NCBI RefSeq assembly: GCF_900188275.1
Contig: NZ_FZNY01000002.1
Coordinates: 248,001 to 312,000, forward strand
Reading direction: 5' to 3'
Length of the DNA: 64,000 nucleotides
Source of the DNA: Dokdonia pacifica
GTDB taxonomy: Bacteria > Bacteroidota > Bacteroidia > Flavobacteriales > Flavobacteriaceae
The first letter of the stretch is position 1. Each line of letters begins with the position of its first letter. Positions 15,050-24,408 of this stretch are shown here, in pieces. Under the pieces are notes generated by a model. That model was not told the origin of the DNA. It worked only from the letters and a program-made list of their open reading frames with translations, and did no database searches. The translations under genes were made by a program, and so were the position numbers.

Positions 15050-16675
15050 ATGAAATACATCATCATTTTATTCTTATGCATATCTACTAGTGCATTTAGC
15101 CAGAAATTTACTAGAGAAGATACTATACGTGGATCCATCACTCCAGAACGAGCATGGTGGGATTTAAATCATTATGACTTATCGGTAGATGTTGATCCCG
15201 ATACGCAACTCATCTTAGGAACAAATAAAGTCACCTATACGGTACTTGAAGAAGGTATGGATGAATTACAGATAGATTTACAAGTCCCAATGGAACTTAC
15301 CGCTATCACTCAAGATGGAATTCCCTTACATGTACGTCATGATGGAGATGCACATTTTATAACATTAAAAAAGAAACAAGAAAAAGGAGCTGTTAACTCA
15401 TTAGTTCTTGGTTTTGAGGGGCAACCTCGTAAAGCTAAAAATGCTCCTTGGGATGGAGGTTTCTCATGGAAGAAAGATGCAAAAGGACGTCCTTTTATAG
15501 CAACTTCAAATCAAGGAATTGGAGCTAGTGTATGGTGGCCCAATAAAGATCATAATTATGATGAGGTAGATAGCCTTGACATGCATGTAACAGTCCCTAA
15601 GGACTTGGTAGATGTCTCGAATGGTAGGCTTGTTGGAATTGACTCAACGGCATCTACCAAAACCTATCACTGGACCGTAAAGAATCCAATTAATAGTTAT
15701 GGTGTTAATCTAAATATTGGGAAATACACACATTTCAAAGAAGTCTATCAAGGAGAAAATGGGCCGTTAGATATGGATTATTGGGTGATTGAAGGAAATG
15801 AAGAAAAAGCTAAAGAACAATTTAAACAAGCGCCTATGATGATGGAAGCTTTTGAACATTGGTTTGGCCCCTATCCATTTTATGAAGATAGTTATAAACT
15901 AGTAGAAGCTCCTTATTTAGGAATGGAACATCAAAGCTCTGTTACCTATGGTAACAAGTATCAAAATGGCTACTTAGGACGTGATTTATCTAGAACAGAT
16001 TGGGGATTAAAATTTGATTTCATTATCATACATGAATCTGGTCATGAATGGTTTGCAAATAATATCACTTCAAAAGATGTTGCCGATATGTGGATACATG
16101 AAAGCTTTACTAACTATTCGGAGAGTTTGTATTTAGATTATCATTTTGGAAAACAAGCTGCTTCAGAATATGTCATCGGTACTCGAAAAAATATTCAAAA
16201 TGACAAACCTATTATTGGCACCTATGATGTACGAAAAACTGGAAGTGGTTCAGATATGTATTACAAAGGCGGTAATATGCTACATATGCTCAGAACATTG
16301 GTAGAAGATGATGAGCAATGGCGCGCTGCATTACGAGGGTTAAATACTAAATTCTGCCATCAAACAGTAACAACAAAACAGGTGGAAAACTATCTTAGTG
16401 TAACATTAAAAAAAGATTTAAATGCTTTCTTTAATCAGTACTTACGTACTACGAAAATCCCCGTGCTAGAATATCAAAAAAACCGTAATAAGATCACCTT
16501 TAGGTATACCAATGTGGTGAATGGCTTTGATATGCCTATTCAAATGGTTATTAATGGTGAAAAAGAATGGATATACCCTTCTAAACAATGGCGTACCTAT
16601 AAAGCTAATGGTAAAATCAAAAACTTAAAAATAGCAGATGATTTTTACGTAGAGTTACGTAAAATAAATCCTTAA
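15050..16675 (+). CDS. Secreted M1-family zinc aminopeptidase
   Basis: A 541-aa exported peptidase. The signal peptide ends at AFSQ (residue 18). The gluzincin site is complete: HESGH at 328-332 and Glu351 in WIHESF (HExxH-x18-E). LGMEHQSSVTYGN corresponds to the GAMEN-type exopeptidase loop. It is shorter than the ~850-residue M1 enzymes, as usual for Bacteroidota members of this group. I chose the ATG at 15050 (MKYIIILF); the in-frame ATG at 15017 lies inside the inverted repeat preceding it and would spoil the signal peptide. Confidence 0.93.
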   Translation: MKYIIILFLCISTSAFSQKFTREDTIRGSITPERAWWDLNHYDLSVDVDPDTQLILGTNKVTYTVLEEGMDELQIDLQVPMELTAITQDGIPLHVRHDGDAHFITLKKKQEKGAVNSLVLGFEGQPRKAKNAPWDGGFSWKKDAKGRPFIATSNQGIGASVWWPNKDHNYDEVDSLDMHVTVPKDLVDVSNGRLVGIDSTASTKTYHWTVKNPINSYGVNLNIGKYTHFKEVYQGENGPLDMDYWVIEGNEEKAKEQFKQAPMMMEAFEHWFGPYPFYEDSYKLVEAPYLGMEHQSSVTYGNKYQNGYLGRDLSRTDWGLKFDFIIIHESGHEWFANNITSKDVADMWIHESFTNYSESLYLDYHFGKQAASEYVIGTRKNIQNDKPIIGTYDVRKTGSGSDMYYKGGNMLHMLRTLVEDDEQWRAALRGLNTKFCHQTVTTKQVENYLSVTLKKDLNAFFNQYLRTTKIPVLEYQKNRNKITFRYTNVVNGFDMPIQMVINGEKEWIYPSKQWRTYKANGKIKNLKIADDFYVELRKINP

Positions 16676-16699
16676 GATCAACCCAAAAAATGTAATCCT

Positions 16700-17506
16700 G
16701 TGAAAATTTATTTCCCACAGTGGCAAGGCGCCGGTATAGGTGAAGGAATAGAAGCTGGTGCTAAGACAGTTTTAGACTATTTAGACAATCCAGAATTTAT
16801 TGCGATACCATTATCTACAGTTCCTGCTGGAGCTAATGGAGTACAAAAACATCAAATCAATAATTACGATGCAATTACAGAACAATTAGCCCGATTTAAA
16901 AAACAACTTGAACAAAAACAACCCAAAACACTACAAACCATTGGTGGTGATTGTGGTTTGGAAATAGTGCCTGTCTCCTATCTCAATCAAAAATACCCGA
17001 ACCTTGGTGTTATTTGGTTTGATGCGCATGCAGATATTAATAAGCCTTGTGACTCGGCCAGTTGTAACTTTCATGGCATGCCTTTACGTACCCTTTTAGG
17101 AGAAGGTGAACCTGCAATGAATACGTTGCTTTCAAGTACGATTGAACAACATCAAATACACTATGTAGGGCTACGTGATATTGATGCTACTGAGAAAATA
17201 CGATTAGATGCGGGAAACATATATCATCCCAAAAAATTAAATATTCAGGAGTTACTGGATACGCTTTCGCGAAAGCGTATAACACATCTTTACCTTCATT
17301 TTGATTTTGATTGTTTAGAACCCACTGATTATGATAAGACTTATTACCGTGTACCAGATGGTGTGACTATCAAAGAATCTATTGCTTGTATAGAGGCGTT
17401 ACAATCTCATTTTACAATCGTTGGAAGTAGTGTTTTAGAATCTACTACTTTATCACAAGATGAGCTGCAACCTATCACACCTATTATAAATTTATTAATG
17501 AAGTAA
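16700..17506 (+). CDS. Arginase/agmatinase/formiminoglutamase-family hydrolase
   Basis: A 268-aa ureohydrolase-fold enzyme. It starts at GTG (16700); no in-frame ATG precedes the conserved N-terminus. Binuclear Mn site: DAHAD (Asp108, His110, Asp112) and DFDC (Asp202, Asp204) are present. The first motif, GGDH in arginases, is GGDCG, with Cys85 in the place of the usual His ligand, so the substrate and metal chemistry are uncertain. One 22-bp palindrome copy is read as TLSRKR. It lies between the M1 peptidase (24 bases upstream) and a lipoprotein gene (16 bases downstream), so is likely co-transcribed. Confidence 0.87.
   Translation: MKIYFPQWQGAGIGEGIEAGAKTVLDYLDNPEFIAIPLSTVPAGANGVQKHQINNYDAITEQLARFKKQLEQKQPKTLQTIGGDCGLEIVPVSYLNQKYPNLGVIWFDAHADINKPCDSASCNFHGMPLRTLLGEGEPAMNTLLSSTIEQHQIHYVGLRDIDATEKIRLDAGNIYHPKKLNIQELLDTLSRKRITHLYLHFDFDCLEPTDYDKTYYRVPDGVTIKESIACIEALQSHFTIVGSSVLESTTLSQDELQPITPIINLLMK
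17259..17280. repeat. Iterated palindrome, 22-bp copy (in arginase-family gene)
   Basis: Perfect 22-bp dyad with ATAC/GTAT outer arms around GCTTTCGCGAAAGC; read as TLSRKR. It is the longest intragenic copy. Confidence 0.95.
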
Positions 17507-17522
17507 TTGTAAGATTATAGCT

Positions 17523-18311
17523 ATGAAAAATACACTACTACTTCTATCCATACTCCTGTCCCTAATGATAGCTGGTTGCTCAGATACTAAACACAAAAAT
17601 GAAGTTATAAAACCTAAAAACGAAGTCTTAGTATTAGGAGCTATTCATGGAGGTCATACAACAGACTCAGTATACAATACTGCGTATCTGGATAAATTGA
17701 TTCGAGAAATAAATCCTGACTTTATTTTAGCTGAGATTCCACCAGATCGTATGCAAGCAGCCATAGAAGGTTTTAAGAGAGATGATAGCATTTCAGAACC
17801 TCGTGTCATGCGGTTTCCTGAGTATGTAGATGTGGTATTTCCACTCACAAAGGAGCTTGATTTTGAGATCATTCCTACTGCAGGTTGGACACGTCCTATG
17901 GCTCAGGAACGAAGTGCAAAATTAAGGGCCATTAGTAAAGATTCTAGCCGTGTAGAAGATTGGACGGCATATAGGGCTGCAAACAAAAAATCGGATTCAT
18001 TATATAAAGCTACTGGTAAAGTAAATGATCCCTATTTTATTCATACAGACGAATATGACGAGATTCAAGATGTTGCATTACAGACCTATAATCGCCTATT
18101 TAATGTAGAGTTAGGTCTTGGAGGTTGGGACAACATAAATATTGCTCATTATTGGAATATTGAAAAAGCATTAGAAAAACACCGTTATAAAGGCAAACGG
18201 TTTTTAATCATTTATGGAGCTGGTCACAAAGGATGGTTCTTACGAGAACTTAGAAAAAGAGATGATATTCATTTGTTAGAAATGAAGCCTTTTCTAGATG
18301 CTGTCAATTAA
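17523..18311 (+). CDS. Lipoprotein of DUF5694-like family
   Basis: A 262-aa lipoprotein (lipobox MIAGC, Cys19). The mature part starts with VLVLGAIHGGH and ends with IIYGAGHKGWFLRELRKRDDIHLLE. This pair of His-containing strands is shared by the TraB/EreA-like group, where Bacteroidota members are called DUF5694. A hydrolase role is possible but unproven. It overlaps the convergent gene at 18304 by 8 bases. Confidence 0.78.
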   Translation: MKNTLLLLSILLSLMIAGCSDTKHKNEVIKPKNEVLVLGAIHGGHTTDSVYNTAYLDKLIREINPDFILAEIPPDRMQAAIEGFKRDDSISEPRVMRFPEYVDVVFPLTKELDFEIIPTAGWTRPMAQERSAKLRAISKDSSRVEDWTAYRAANKKSDSLYKATGKVNDPYFIHTDEYDEIQDVALQTYNRLFNVELGLGGWDNINIAHYWNIEKALEKHRYKGKRFLIIYGAGHKGWFLRELRKRDDIHLLEMKPFLDAVN

Positions 18312-18696
18312 AAATAAGATTCAAAACCCCATTTACAATAGCATTACCAAAATTGGTAGATCCATTTGGATTGAAAGAATCAATCTTAGAAATTCGAAAT
18401 TGATTTTCTAATAAAATAGAAGAACTTGTATACTCATACTTCTCTTTGTAACGAATATAAGTGTCATTAAGACCCGTAACACGATTAAAACGAGAAAATG
18501 AGTTGACCCCATCTATATTGGGCAGTCTATTAAAACGAAATGAAAAATTAATATCCATGTTTTGAACTCTTTTAGTTTGTATAAAAAAGTTACTAGCATC
18601 TATATCCAAAATACCATTAATAGTAGGTGTTTGTACTTGAGCTTGAAGCATCGTACCCGAAAGGAATAAAAACAGGAATAAAAATCTAAATTGCAT
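18304..18696 (-). CDS. Small secreted hypothetical protein
   Basis: A 130-aa exported protein with a signal peptide (residues 1-19, ending LQAQ). The remainder is polar and beta-rich without cysteines (NFFIQTKRVQNMDINFSFRFNRLP). No family recognised. Convergent with, and overlapping by 8 bases, the lipoprotein gene upstream on the map. Confidence 0.7.
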   Translation of the reverse strand: MQFRFLFLFLFLSGTMLQAQVQTPTINGILDIDASNFFIQTKRVQNMDINFSFRFNRLPNIDGVNSFSRFNRVTGLNDTYIRYKEKYEYTSSSILLENQFRISKIDSFNPNGSTNFGNAIVNGVLNLIFN

Positions 18697-18750
18697 ATAA
18701 ATTAGTTATTTAAGTATACTTAAAGATACTAAAAACTGTAAAAACAATCT

Positions 18751-19791
18751 ATGAAAGCATTAGTATATGAAAGTTTCCAAGCGCCATTACGCATTCAGCA
18801 GGTACCTGACCCTACTCCTTCTTCTGACGGTGTTGTGATTAAAGTAGCTGCTACAGGGCTTTGTAGAAGTGATTGGCACGGATGGATGGGACATGATCCA
18901 GATATCCAGCTTCCGCATATTCCTGGGCATGAATTAGCTGGTACCATTGAAGCAATGGGTAAAAACGTGCGCGGTTTTTCAGTTGGTGACCGTGTAACCA
19001 TGCCTTTTGTTTGTGGATGTGGAAGTTGCTCACAATGTATCTCCGGAAATCATCAAGTATGTGATACACAGTCACAGCCTGGTTTTACACATTGGGGTTC
19101 CTTTGCAGAATATACAACCATCGATTATGCATCAACAAATCTTGTAAAACTCCCAGAAGAAATTAGCAATGAAACCGCAGCTACTCTAGGCTGTCGTTTT
19201 ATCACCTCTTTTAGAGCAGTAGTAGATCAAGGGAAAGTACAAGGAGGGCAATATGTGGCAATTCACGGCTGTGGAGGTGTCGGGCTTTCTGCTATCATGA
19301 TTGCACGTGCATTAGGAGCACAAGTCATTGCGATAGATATTAGTGAAGCTTCGTTAGCTTTCGCGAAAGCGGTTGGAGCAACATACACTATTAATGCGCA
19401 TCAATCTCCCGATGTCGTATCACATATCAAAGACCTATCACAAGGAGGCGCCCATGTATCTATAGATGCGTTAGGAAGTGCTGTGACCTGTTTTAATTCG
19501 ATTTCTTGTTTACGAAAACGCGGAAAACACATCCAAGTCGGTCTTATGACAGGAGATCATAAACACCAAAAAGTCCCTATGGATCGTATACTTTCGGATG
19601 AACTCGAGATTATAGGAAGTCATGGCATGCAAGCACATCGCTATCCAGAAATGCTGGCTATGATAAAAAATGGACAGTTACATCCTGAAATGCTTATAGA
19701 AAAAACAATCTCACTAGAAGATGCGATTACGGAGCTTCCCGCTATGGATCAATTTAAAAATAAAGGAGTACTCGTTATTGATACTTTTTAA
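18751..19791 (+). CDS. Zinc-dependent alcohol dehydrogenase
   Basis: A 346-aa medium-chain dehydrogenase/reductase. The catalytic Zn residues are in CRSDWHGW (Cys38) and PGHELAG; the structural-zinc lobe is [17 protein letters not shown]. The Rossmann motif is GCGGVG, with IDIS following, which favours NAD(H). Full length for the family. One palindrome copy is read as LAFAKAVG right after the nucleotide-binding strand. It lies 12 bases upstream of an amidohydrolase gene, so the two are probably one operon; the substrate is unknown. Confidence 0.94.
   Translation: MKALVYESFQAPLRIQQVPDPTPSSDGVVIKVAATGLCRSDWHGWMGHDPDIQLPHIPGHELAGTIEAMGKNVRGFSVGDRVTMPFVCGCGSCSQCISGNHQVCDTQSQPGFTHWGSFAEYTTIDYASTNLVKLPEEISNETAATLGCRFITSFRAVVDQGKVQGGQYVAIHGCGGVGLSAIMIARALGAQVIAIDISEASLAFAKAVGATYTINAHQSPDVVSHIKDLSQGGAHVSIDALGSAVTCFNSISCLRKRGKHIQVGLMTGDHKHQKVPMDRILSDELEIIGSHGMQAHRYPEMLAMIKNGQLHPEMLIEKTISLEDAITELPAMDQFKNKGVLVIDTF
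19357..19370. repeat. Iterated palindrome copy (in alcohol dehydrogenase)
   Basis: GCTTTCGCGAAAGC, exact; read as AFAKA. Confidence 0.95.
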
Positions 19792-19802
19792 AAATTACGA
19801 CT

Positions 19803-21182
19803 ATGAAAACATTATATGCATTATTTGTTACTTGTATACTTTGCATTTCCTGTGCACAACCACAAAAATCAGTATCTCCAACAGCCACTGTAATTACTGA
19901 TATTACTATTATTGATGTAGTTTCAGGAAAAGGACTTCCTTCACAACATGTGGTTATTGATTCGGGTAAAATAAAAAAGATCACTGCCCAAATGGAAGAT
20001 CTTACGTCATACTCAACAATTATTGACGGAAAGGGAAAATATCTTATCCCTGGACTTGCAGAGATGCATGCACATATTCCCCCTCCTAGTTCAAGTCCTG
20101 AACACATTGAAGAGACCTTATTTTTATATCTGTCTAATGGTATTACGACCATACGTGGTATGCTAGGGCATTCTGAACATTTACGCTTACGCGAAAGAGC
20201 ACAAAGCGGTGATCTTTTGAGTCCGCGTATCTATACTGCAAGTCCGTCATTGAATGGAAATTCAGTAAAAACAAAACAAGAAGCTATAGATAAGGTGACT
20301 GCTTATCAAAAGGAAGGTTTTGATTTTTTAAAGATCCATCCTGGTATTCAGCGAGAGGTGTTTGATCAAGTAGTTACGACAGCAAATGAGGTAGGAATCC
20401 CTTTTGCAGGACATGTGCCAGTAGATGTGGGTGTTCGTCATGCTATTCAAAGTAACTACGCCGCAATTGACCATGTAGATGGATTTCTAGAAGGACTGGT
20501 TCCTGAAAGTGCACAGGTAAGCCCAGAAGACAATGGCTTTTTTGGCTACAACTTTACACCATTAGCTGATCTTACGAAGATAAACGAACTGGTTACGCTT
20601 TCGCGAAAGCATAACATATGGATTGTCCCAACGCAAAGTCTATATGAACGTTGGTTTGCTCCTATCACTGCCGATGTATTACTGAAAGAACCAGAAATGA
20701 AATATATGCCCGCTTCTACGCTAGCTAATTGGAAAAAACGTAAAGGGCAATATACTTCTAACAATCCAAATTTTAATGAACCACAGTGGAAACAGTTTAA
20801 TAGTATACGCAGGCAGTTAATAAAAGCATTACAAGATGATGGGCATGGTATTTTATTAGGTTCTGATGCGCCGCAACTCTTTAATGTACCTGGTTTTTCC
20901 ATACATCACGAGATTGCTGGAATGACAAAAGCAGGATTAACTCCTTTACAAATCTTACAAGCAGGCACTATCAATCCAGCAACATTCTTTTCTGCAGAAG
21001 ATGAATATGGTCTTGTTAAAGAAGGTTTAAGCGCAGATCTTGTAATTGTAACTAATAATCCTCTAGAAGATGCAAAACACCTTAAAAACATCGCTGGAGT
21101 ATTTGTAAAAGGACACTGGCTATCTAAGGAAACTATTGATAAACGATTAAGTGAGATTGCAAAAGTGAGAGCTGAGAAGTAA
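19803..21182 (+). CDS. Amidohydrolase-family lipoprotein
   Basis: A 459-aa amidohydrolase (imidazolonepropionase/prolidase-like branch). The lipobox CISC (Cys17) makes it an exported lipoprotein. Metal motifs are EMHAHIP, GHVPVDVG, DHVDGF and LGSDAPQ, and the beta-sandwich strands at both ends (ADLVIVTNNPLEDAKHL) are typical. A lysine in DFLKIHPG could be the carbamylated ligand. The substrate (cyclic amide or peptide) is unknown. One palindrome copy is read as TLSRKH; a second, weaker lookalike lies at 20173-20190. Downstream of the alcohol dehydrogenase gene. Confidence 0.9.
   Translation: MKTLYALFVTCILCISCAQPQKSVSPTATVITDITIIDVVSGKGLPSQHVVIDSGKIKKITAQMEDLTSYSTIIDGKGKYLIPGLAEMHAHIPPPSSSPEHIEETLFLYLSNGITTIRGMLGHSEHLRLRERAQSGDLLSPRIYTASPSLNGNSVKTKQEAIDKVTAYQKEGFDFLKIHPGIQREVFDQVVTTANEVGIPFAGHVPVDVGVRHAIQSNYAAIDHVDGFLEGLVPESAQVSPEDNGFFGYNFTPLADLTKINELVTLSRKHNIWIVPTQSLYERWFAPITADVLLKEPEMKYMPASTLANWKKRKGQYTSNNPNFNEPQWKQFNSIRRQLIKALQDDGHGILLGSDAPQLFNVPGFSIHHEIAGMTKAGLTPLQILQAGTINPATFFSAEDEYGLVKEGLSADLVIVTNNPLEDAKHLKNIAGVFVKGHWLSKETIDKRLSEIAKVRAEK
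20597..20610. repeat. Iterated palindrome copy (in amidohydrolase)
   Basis: GCTTTCGCGAAAGC, exact; read as TLSRKH. Confidence 0.95.
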
Positions 21183-21289
21183 TGAATATCGTAACATTTA
21201 GTTTTAACAAACCATACAATTAATAGTATTTCTTTTTAGAAAGAAATCTGACTTCCTCATTTTATTAAGCCTATCTTCACTAAAAAATA

Positions 21290-21892
21290 ATGACGGTAGC
21301 GCAAAAAGTAGCATTGGTAGAACGTCTTTTTTATCAATTAGAGCAAGAGAGCGCTCAGTTTCAACAAGCATCGGGAATTCATTGTGTCTCTGGTTGTGGG
21401 AAATGTTGTACATCTCCACATATAGAAGCCTCTCCTTTGGAGTTTTTACCATGGGCATTTCATTTATTTTTAGAAGGAGAGGCAGAAAAAACACTCCAAC
21501 AACTTACTAAAAACAACACTAATACATGTCTCATTTACAAACCTTTAACTGTGATTGATCAAGGTCGTTGTAGTGATTATAAATACCGTGGGTTAATATG
21601 TAGATTATTTGGATTTGCCGCTACTACCGATAAGTATGGTAATTTGAGACTAGCAACGTGTAAAATTATCAAAGAAGGACAAGCAAATAATTACAAATCT
21701 ACGAGTGAAGCAATAACAAAAGGATTGTATATACCTGTATTTACCGAATATTATATGCGATTAAATCAAATAGATTTTTATTTAGGAAAGATTATACTAC
21801 CTGTAAATAAAGCCCTTAAAAGGGCTTTAGAAGAAGTGTTACACTATTATGCATACAGACCTTCTCCTGATGCAGATAAAAAATGTGGTTAA
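21290..21892 (+). CDS. YkgJ-family cysteine-cluster protein
   Basis: A 200-aa cytoplasmic protein. The cysteine pattern CVSGCGKCCTSPHIEASPLE, then CLIYKP, GRCSDYKYRGLICRLFGF and a later ATCK, matches the YkgJ/Fe-S-or-zinc cluster family (PF03692). Function unknown, probably metal binding. Monocistronic-looking, with a weak -7 (TATCTTCA) ~20 bases before the ATG. Confidence 0.88.
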   Translation: MTVAQKVALVERLFYQLEQESAQFQQASGIHCVSGCGKCCTSPHIEASPLEFLPWAFHLFLEGEAEKTLQQLTKNNTNTCLIYKPLTVIDQGRCSDYKYRGLICRLFGFAATTDKYGNLRLATCKIIKEGQANNYKSTSEAITKGLYIPVFTEYYMRLNQIDFYLGKIILPVNKALKRALEEVLHYYAYRPSPDADKKCG

Positions 21893-22027
21893 TATAAAAG
21901 CAAGAAATACTGGGGTTGAAAATTGAATCTTTTCAATATTACGAATACGATAGTGTTCGTATACCTAATTTAATTCTATCTTTATGCATAGTACACCAAA
22001 TTAGGGTTAAAATATAGCGTTGTCAAA

Positions 22028-22798
22028 ATGCTTAAACATATGAATAGAAATATAAACTTAGCCGTACTTATAGATGGTGATAATATTCCATCTGCGCATG
22101 TAAAGGAAATGATGGAAGAAATTGCAAAGTATGGAAATCCAACAATTAAAAGAATTTATGGTGATTGGACCAAACCCAATCTAACCAAATGGAAAAACTT
22201 ATTGTTAGAAAATGCTATTACGCCTATCCAACAATATGGATATACGACTGGTAAAAACGCCACTGACTCTGCGATGATTATAGATGCTATGGACATTCTA
22301 TACAGTAACAAAGTAAATGGGTTTTGTTTGGTCTCAAGTGATAGTGATTTCACTCGATTAGCTACAAGATTACGAGAAGCTGGTATGCAAGTCATTGGTA
22401 TTGGAGAAAAGAAAACTCCAAATCCTTTTATTGTTGCTTGTGATAAGTTTGTATATATAGAAGTTCTAAAAAACCAAGCTGAACAGAAAAATGATGACGA
22501 TAAAAATGCAGATAAAACCAATGTAGATAAGATAACCAGAAAAGAGATTAACCTCATTAAAAGTACGATTTCAGATCTTTCTGATGATGATGGTTGGGCT
22601 TTCCTAGGTGATGTAGGAAGTTTATTGCAAAAAAAACAACCAAACTTTGATTCTAGAAATTATGGATTTGATAAACTTACGCCATTAATAAGGTCTATCG
22701 GTAATTTTGAATTAGAACGAAGAGAAAACCCTAAAAGCAAGCATAAATTGATTTTTGTGAAGAATAAAGAAAAACATACTACAAAATCGAAAAAATGA
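22028..22798 (+). CDS. NYN-domain (LabA/DUF88) putative RNase with OST-HTH/LOTUS domain
   Basis: A 256-aa protein. Residues ~9-145 form a PIN-like NYN domain with the acidic catalytic motifs LIDGDN, ATDSAMIIDAMD and SSDSDFTRL. Residues ~170-250 are an OST-HTH/LOTUS domain (LIKSTISDLSDDDGWAFLGDVGSLLQKKQPNFDSRNYG) that binds RNA or proteins in relatives. An RNA endonuclease role is likely by family. Start ATG 22028 or 22040 is undecided. TATCTTTA at 21977-21984 could be its -7 element. Its stop overlaps the next ATG (ATGA), so the two are translationally coupled. Confidence 0.9.
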   Translation: MLKHMNRNINLAVLIDGDNIPSAHVKEMMEEIAKYGNPTIKRIYGDWTKPNLTKWKNLLLENAITPIQQYGYTTGKNATDSAMIIDAMDILYSNKVNGFCLVSSDSDFTRLATRLREAGMQVIGIGEKKTPNPFIVACDKFVYIEVLKNQAEQKNDDDKNADKTNVDKITRKEINLIKSTISDLSDDDGWAFLGDVGSLLQKKQPNFDSRNYGFDKLTPLIRSIGNFELERRENPKSKHKLIFVKNKEKHTTKSKK

Positions 22799-23451
22799 GA
22801 TTCACATACCTAATCGCAATGATCTTATTATTTTCTTTTACAGCAAAAAAAAATCAAGATGAGCGTTGCTATCCAGATAAAGGAATAAAAAAAGCGAAAA
22901 TCACTGCAACATATAAACACAGTACTGAAGAGGTAAGTTATCTAGAAATAAAATTCGATAAAAGTGGCAGGGTTATACGTACTAAAGAAAATGGAGATGA
23001 GCGTATTGTGAATCGTGAATACAAGAATCACAAATTAGTGCGAATCATCACTAAAAATAAACTAAAAGATTTTTATACCGTAGGAGAAAATCCTAAGAAT
23101 AAGAAAGCCGTTATCGACACGGCTCTTGTATTACAATATGACGAATCCGGACGTCCTATAAAAATGACTGGAGCTGATAACACTACCCTACTACTTCACT
23201 ATGAAGGTTGCGACATAGAGCTACATACACTACTATATAAAAACGGAGATACCATACAGCAATATCAAATAACAGCTAAAAATGGTGTACTTGCAGAAAC
23301 TATTTGGACTCCATTTACCCCTACAAAATCATCTAGAACATCTAAATATTATGATTACGAGTTCAATAAGAGGGGGCATTGGATAAAAAGAAGCTATCAC
23401 CATCAAGACGGAGGGGTCATTATTGAAAATAGAAAATTGAAGTATTATTAA
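22795..23451 (+). CDS. Secreted hypothetical protein with YD-repeat-like strands
   Basis: A 218-aa exported protein: hydrophobic N-terminus (1-18), then repeated short strands such as IKFDKSGRVIRTKENG, LQYDESGRPIKMTG and YEFNKRGHWIKRS, which look like YD/RHS-type beta repeats found in many Bacteroidota secreted proteins. Starts inside the stop codon of the NYN gene (ATGA overlap). Function unknown. Confidence 0.75.
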   Translation: MRFTYLIAMILLFSFTAKKNQDERCYPDKGIKKAKITATYKHSTEEVSYLEIKFDKSGRVIRTKENGDERIVNREYKNHKLVRIITKNKLKDFYTVGENPKNKKAVIDTALVLQYDESGRPIKMTGADNTTLLLHYEGCDIELHTLLYKNGDTIQQYQITAKNGVLAETIWTPFTPTKSSRTSKYYDYEFNKRGHWIKRSYHHQDGGVIIENRKLKYY

Positions 23452-23527
23452 TCTATCTGATGTAATAATTTGTAACAATTTAGTTTTCTTCCACACTTAC
23501 ATTAAGCAACATCATTAACCATCACTT

Positions 23528-24367
23528 TTGAAAAACACTAACAGCATTGTATTTTTTAATTTTAACACAAAACTTGATGACGCAGTTATCAATCAATTAT
23601 CCAAATTAAAACCTGCTGGCACTCAACTACTTTTAGATACTAAGGCAAATCTCATTGAACTTTTAAAATTAACGCTATTTGACTTAACTTTAAAACAAGT
23701 ACTTATCATCAAAAAGGTTTTAAAGCGAGCTCATGCTAGAGATCCACATCTAAGAGAATACGTAATTGTCGAGACAGGTAAAAACTTCGCTACATATAGT
23801 CCAAGTGGTTTTGAAAACTACTTCACAAAGAGAATCGATGAGGATACTTATTTCCAATTAAAAGTATACATAAGAGAGATCTATAAAGAAATAACATCTG
23901 AGTACAAGTATAAAAAGGAAATTATTAAAGATTTAAAACTTAATGACTATTTTAAAAATAGTTTTTTTTCTATTATTTTTTCTATTGTTTCTACTAATAA
24001 AAAAGGAAAAAAATTAAAACTTGATATTACTGAACACCTTCTTGAAGTAGATAAAAATATTGGTTACTTGATTGAAAATAAACCTGATGATGCTTTAAAA
24101 CTTATAGTATTCTTAAAAGGAAACATTTTTCTATTAAAGAATTTAAAATTTGAGCTTTTAGAAAAATTAAAAGTAACTTCAATGTCATCTACAGAGAACC
24201 ATAAAGAGTTAGTAGATGATTGGTTTTGGATTGATTTTATGACTGATCCAGATTTATCATTCTCAGATCTACTATCTGACATCTCTGAGATGTTTGATTC
24301 TATCGATGATTATTTTAGTATAGATAGTGGCGCTGATTGGGATGTAGATGTTGATATCGATTTTTAA
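23528..24367 (+). CDS. Hypothetical protein with acidic C-terminal tail
   Basis: A 279-aa cytoplasmic protein starting at TTG (23528); no family recognised. The N-terminal ~60 residues are alpha/beta-like (NSIVFFNFNTKLDDAVINQLSKLKPAG), the middle is Lys/Leu-rich and helical, and the last ~70 residues are strongly acidic (DWFWIDFMTDPDLSF...DWDVDVDIDF). It is more AT-rich than the neighbouring enzyme genes, suggesting an accessory gene. Confidence 0.65.
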   Translation: MKNTNSIVFFNFNTKLDDAVINQLSKLKPAGTQLLLDTKANLIELLKLTLFDLTLKQVLIIKKVLKRAHARDPHLREYVIVETGKNFATYSPSGFENYFTKRIDEDTYFQLKVYIREIYKEITSEYKYKKEIIKDLKLNDYFKNSFFSIIFSIVSTNKKGKKLKLDITEHLLEVDKNIGYLIENKPDDALKLIVFLKGNIFLLKNLKFELLEKLKVTSMSSTENHKELVDDWFWIDFMTDPDLSFSDLLSDISEMFDSIDDYFSIDSGADWDVDVDIDF

Positions 24368-24408
24368 AATAAAACTTACTAATAGTACAAACCATAACAA
24401 ATAGATAC

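Noticed and set aside
20173-20190. ACGCTTACGCGAAAGAGC as another palindrome copy
   Set aside because: Two mismatches from the core; it may be coincidental in coding sequence and was left out of the count.
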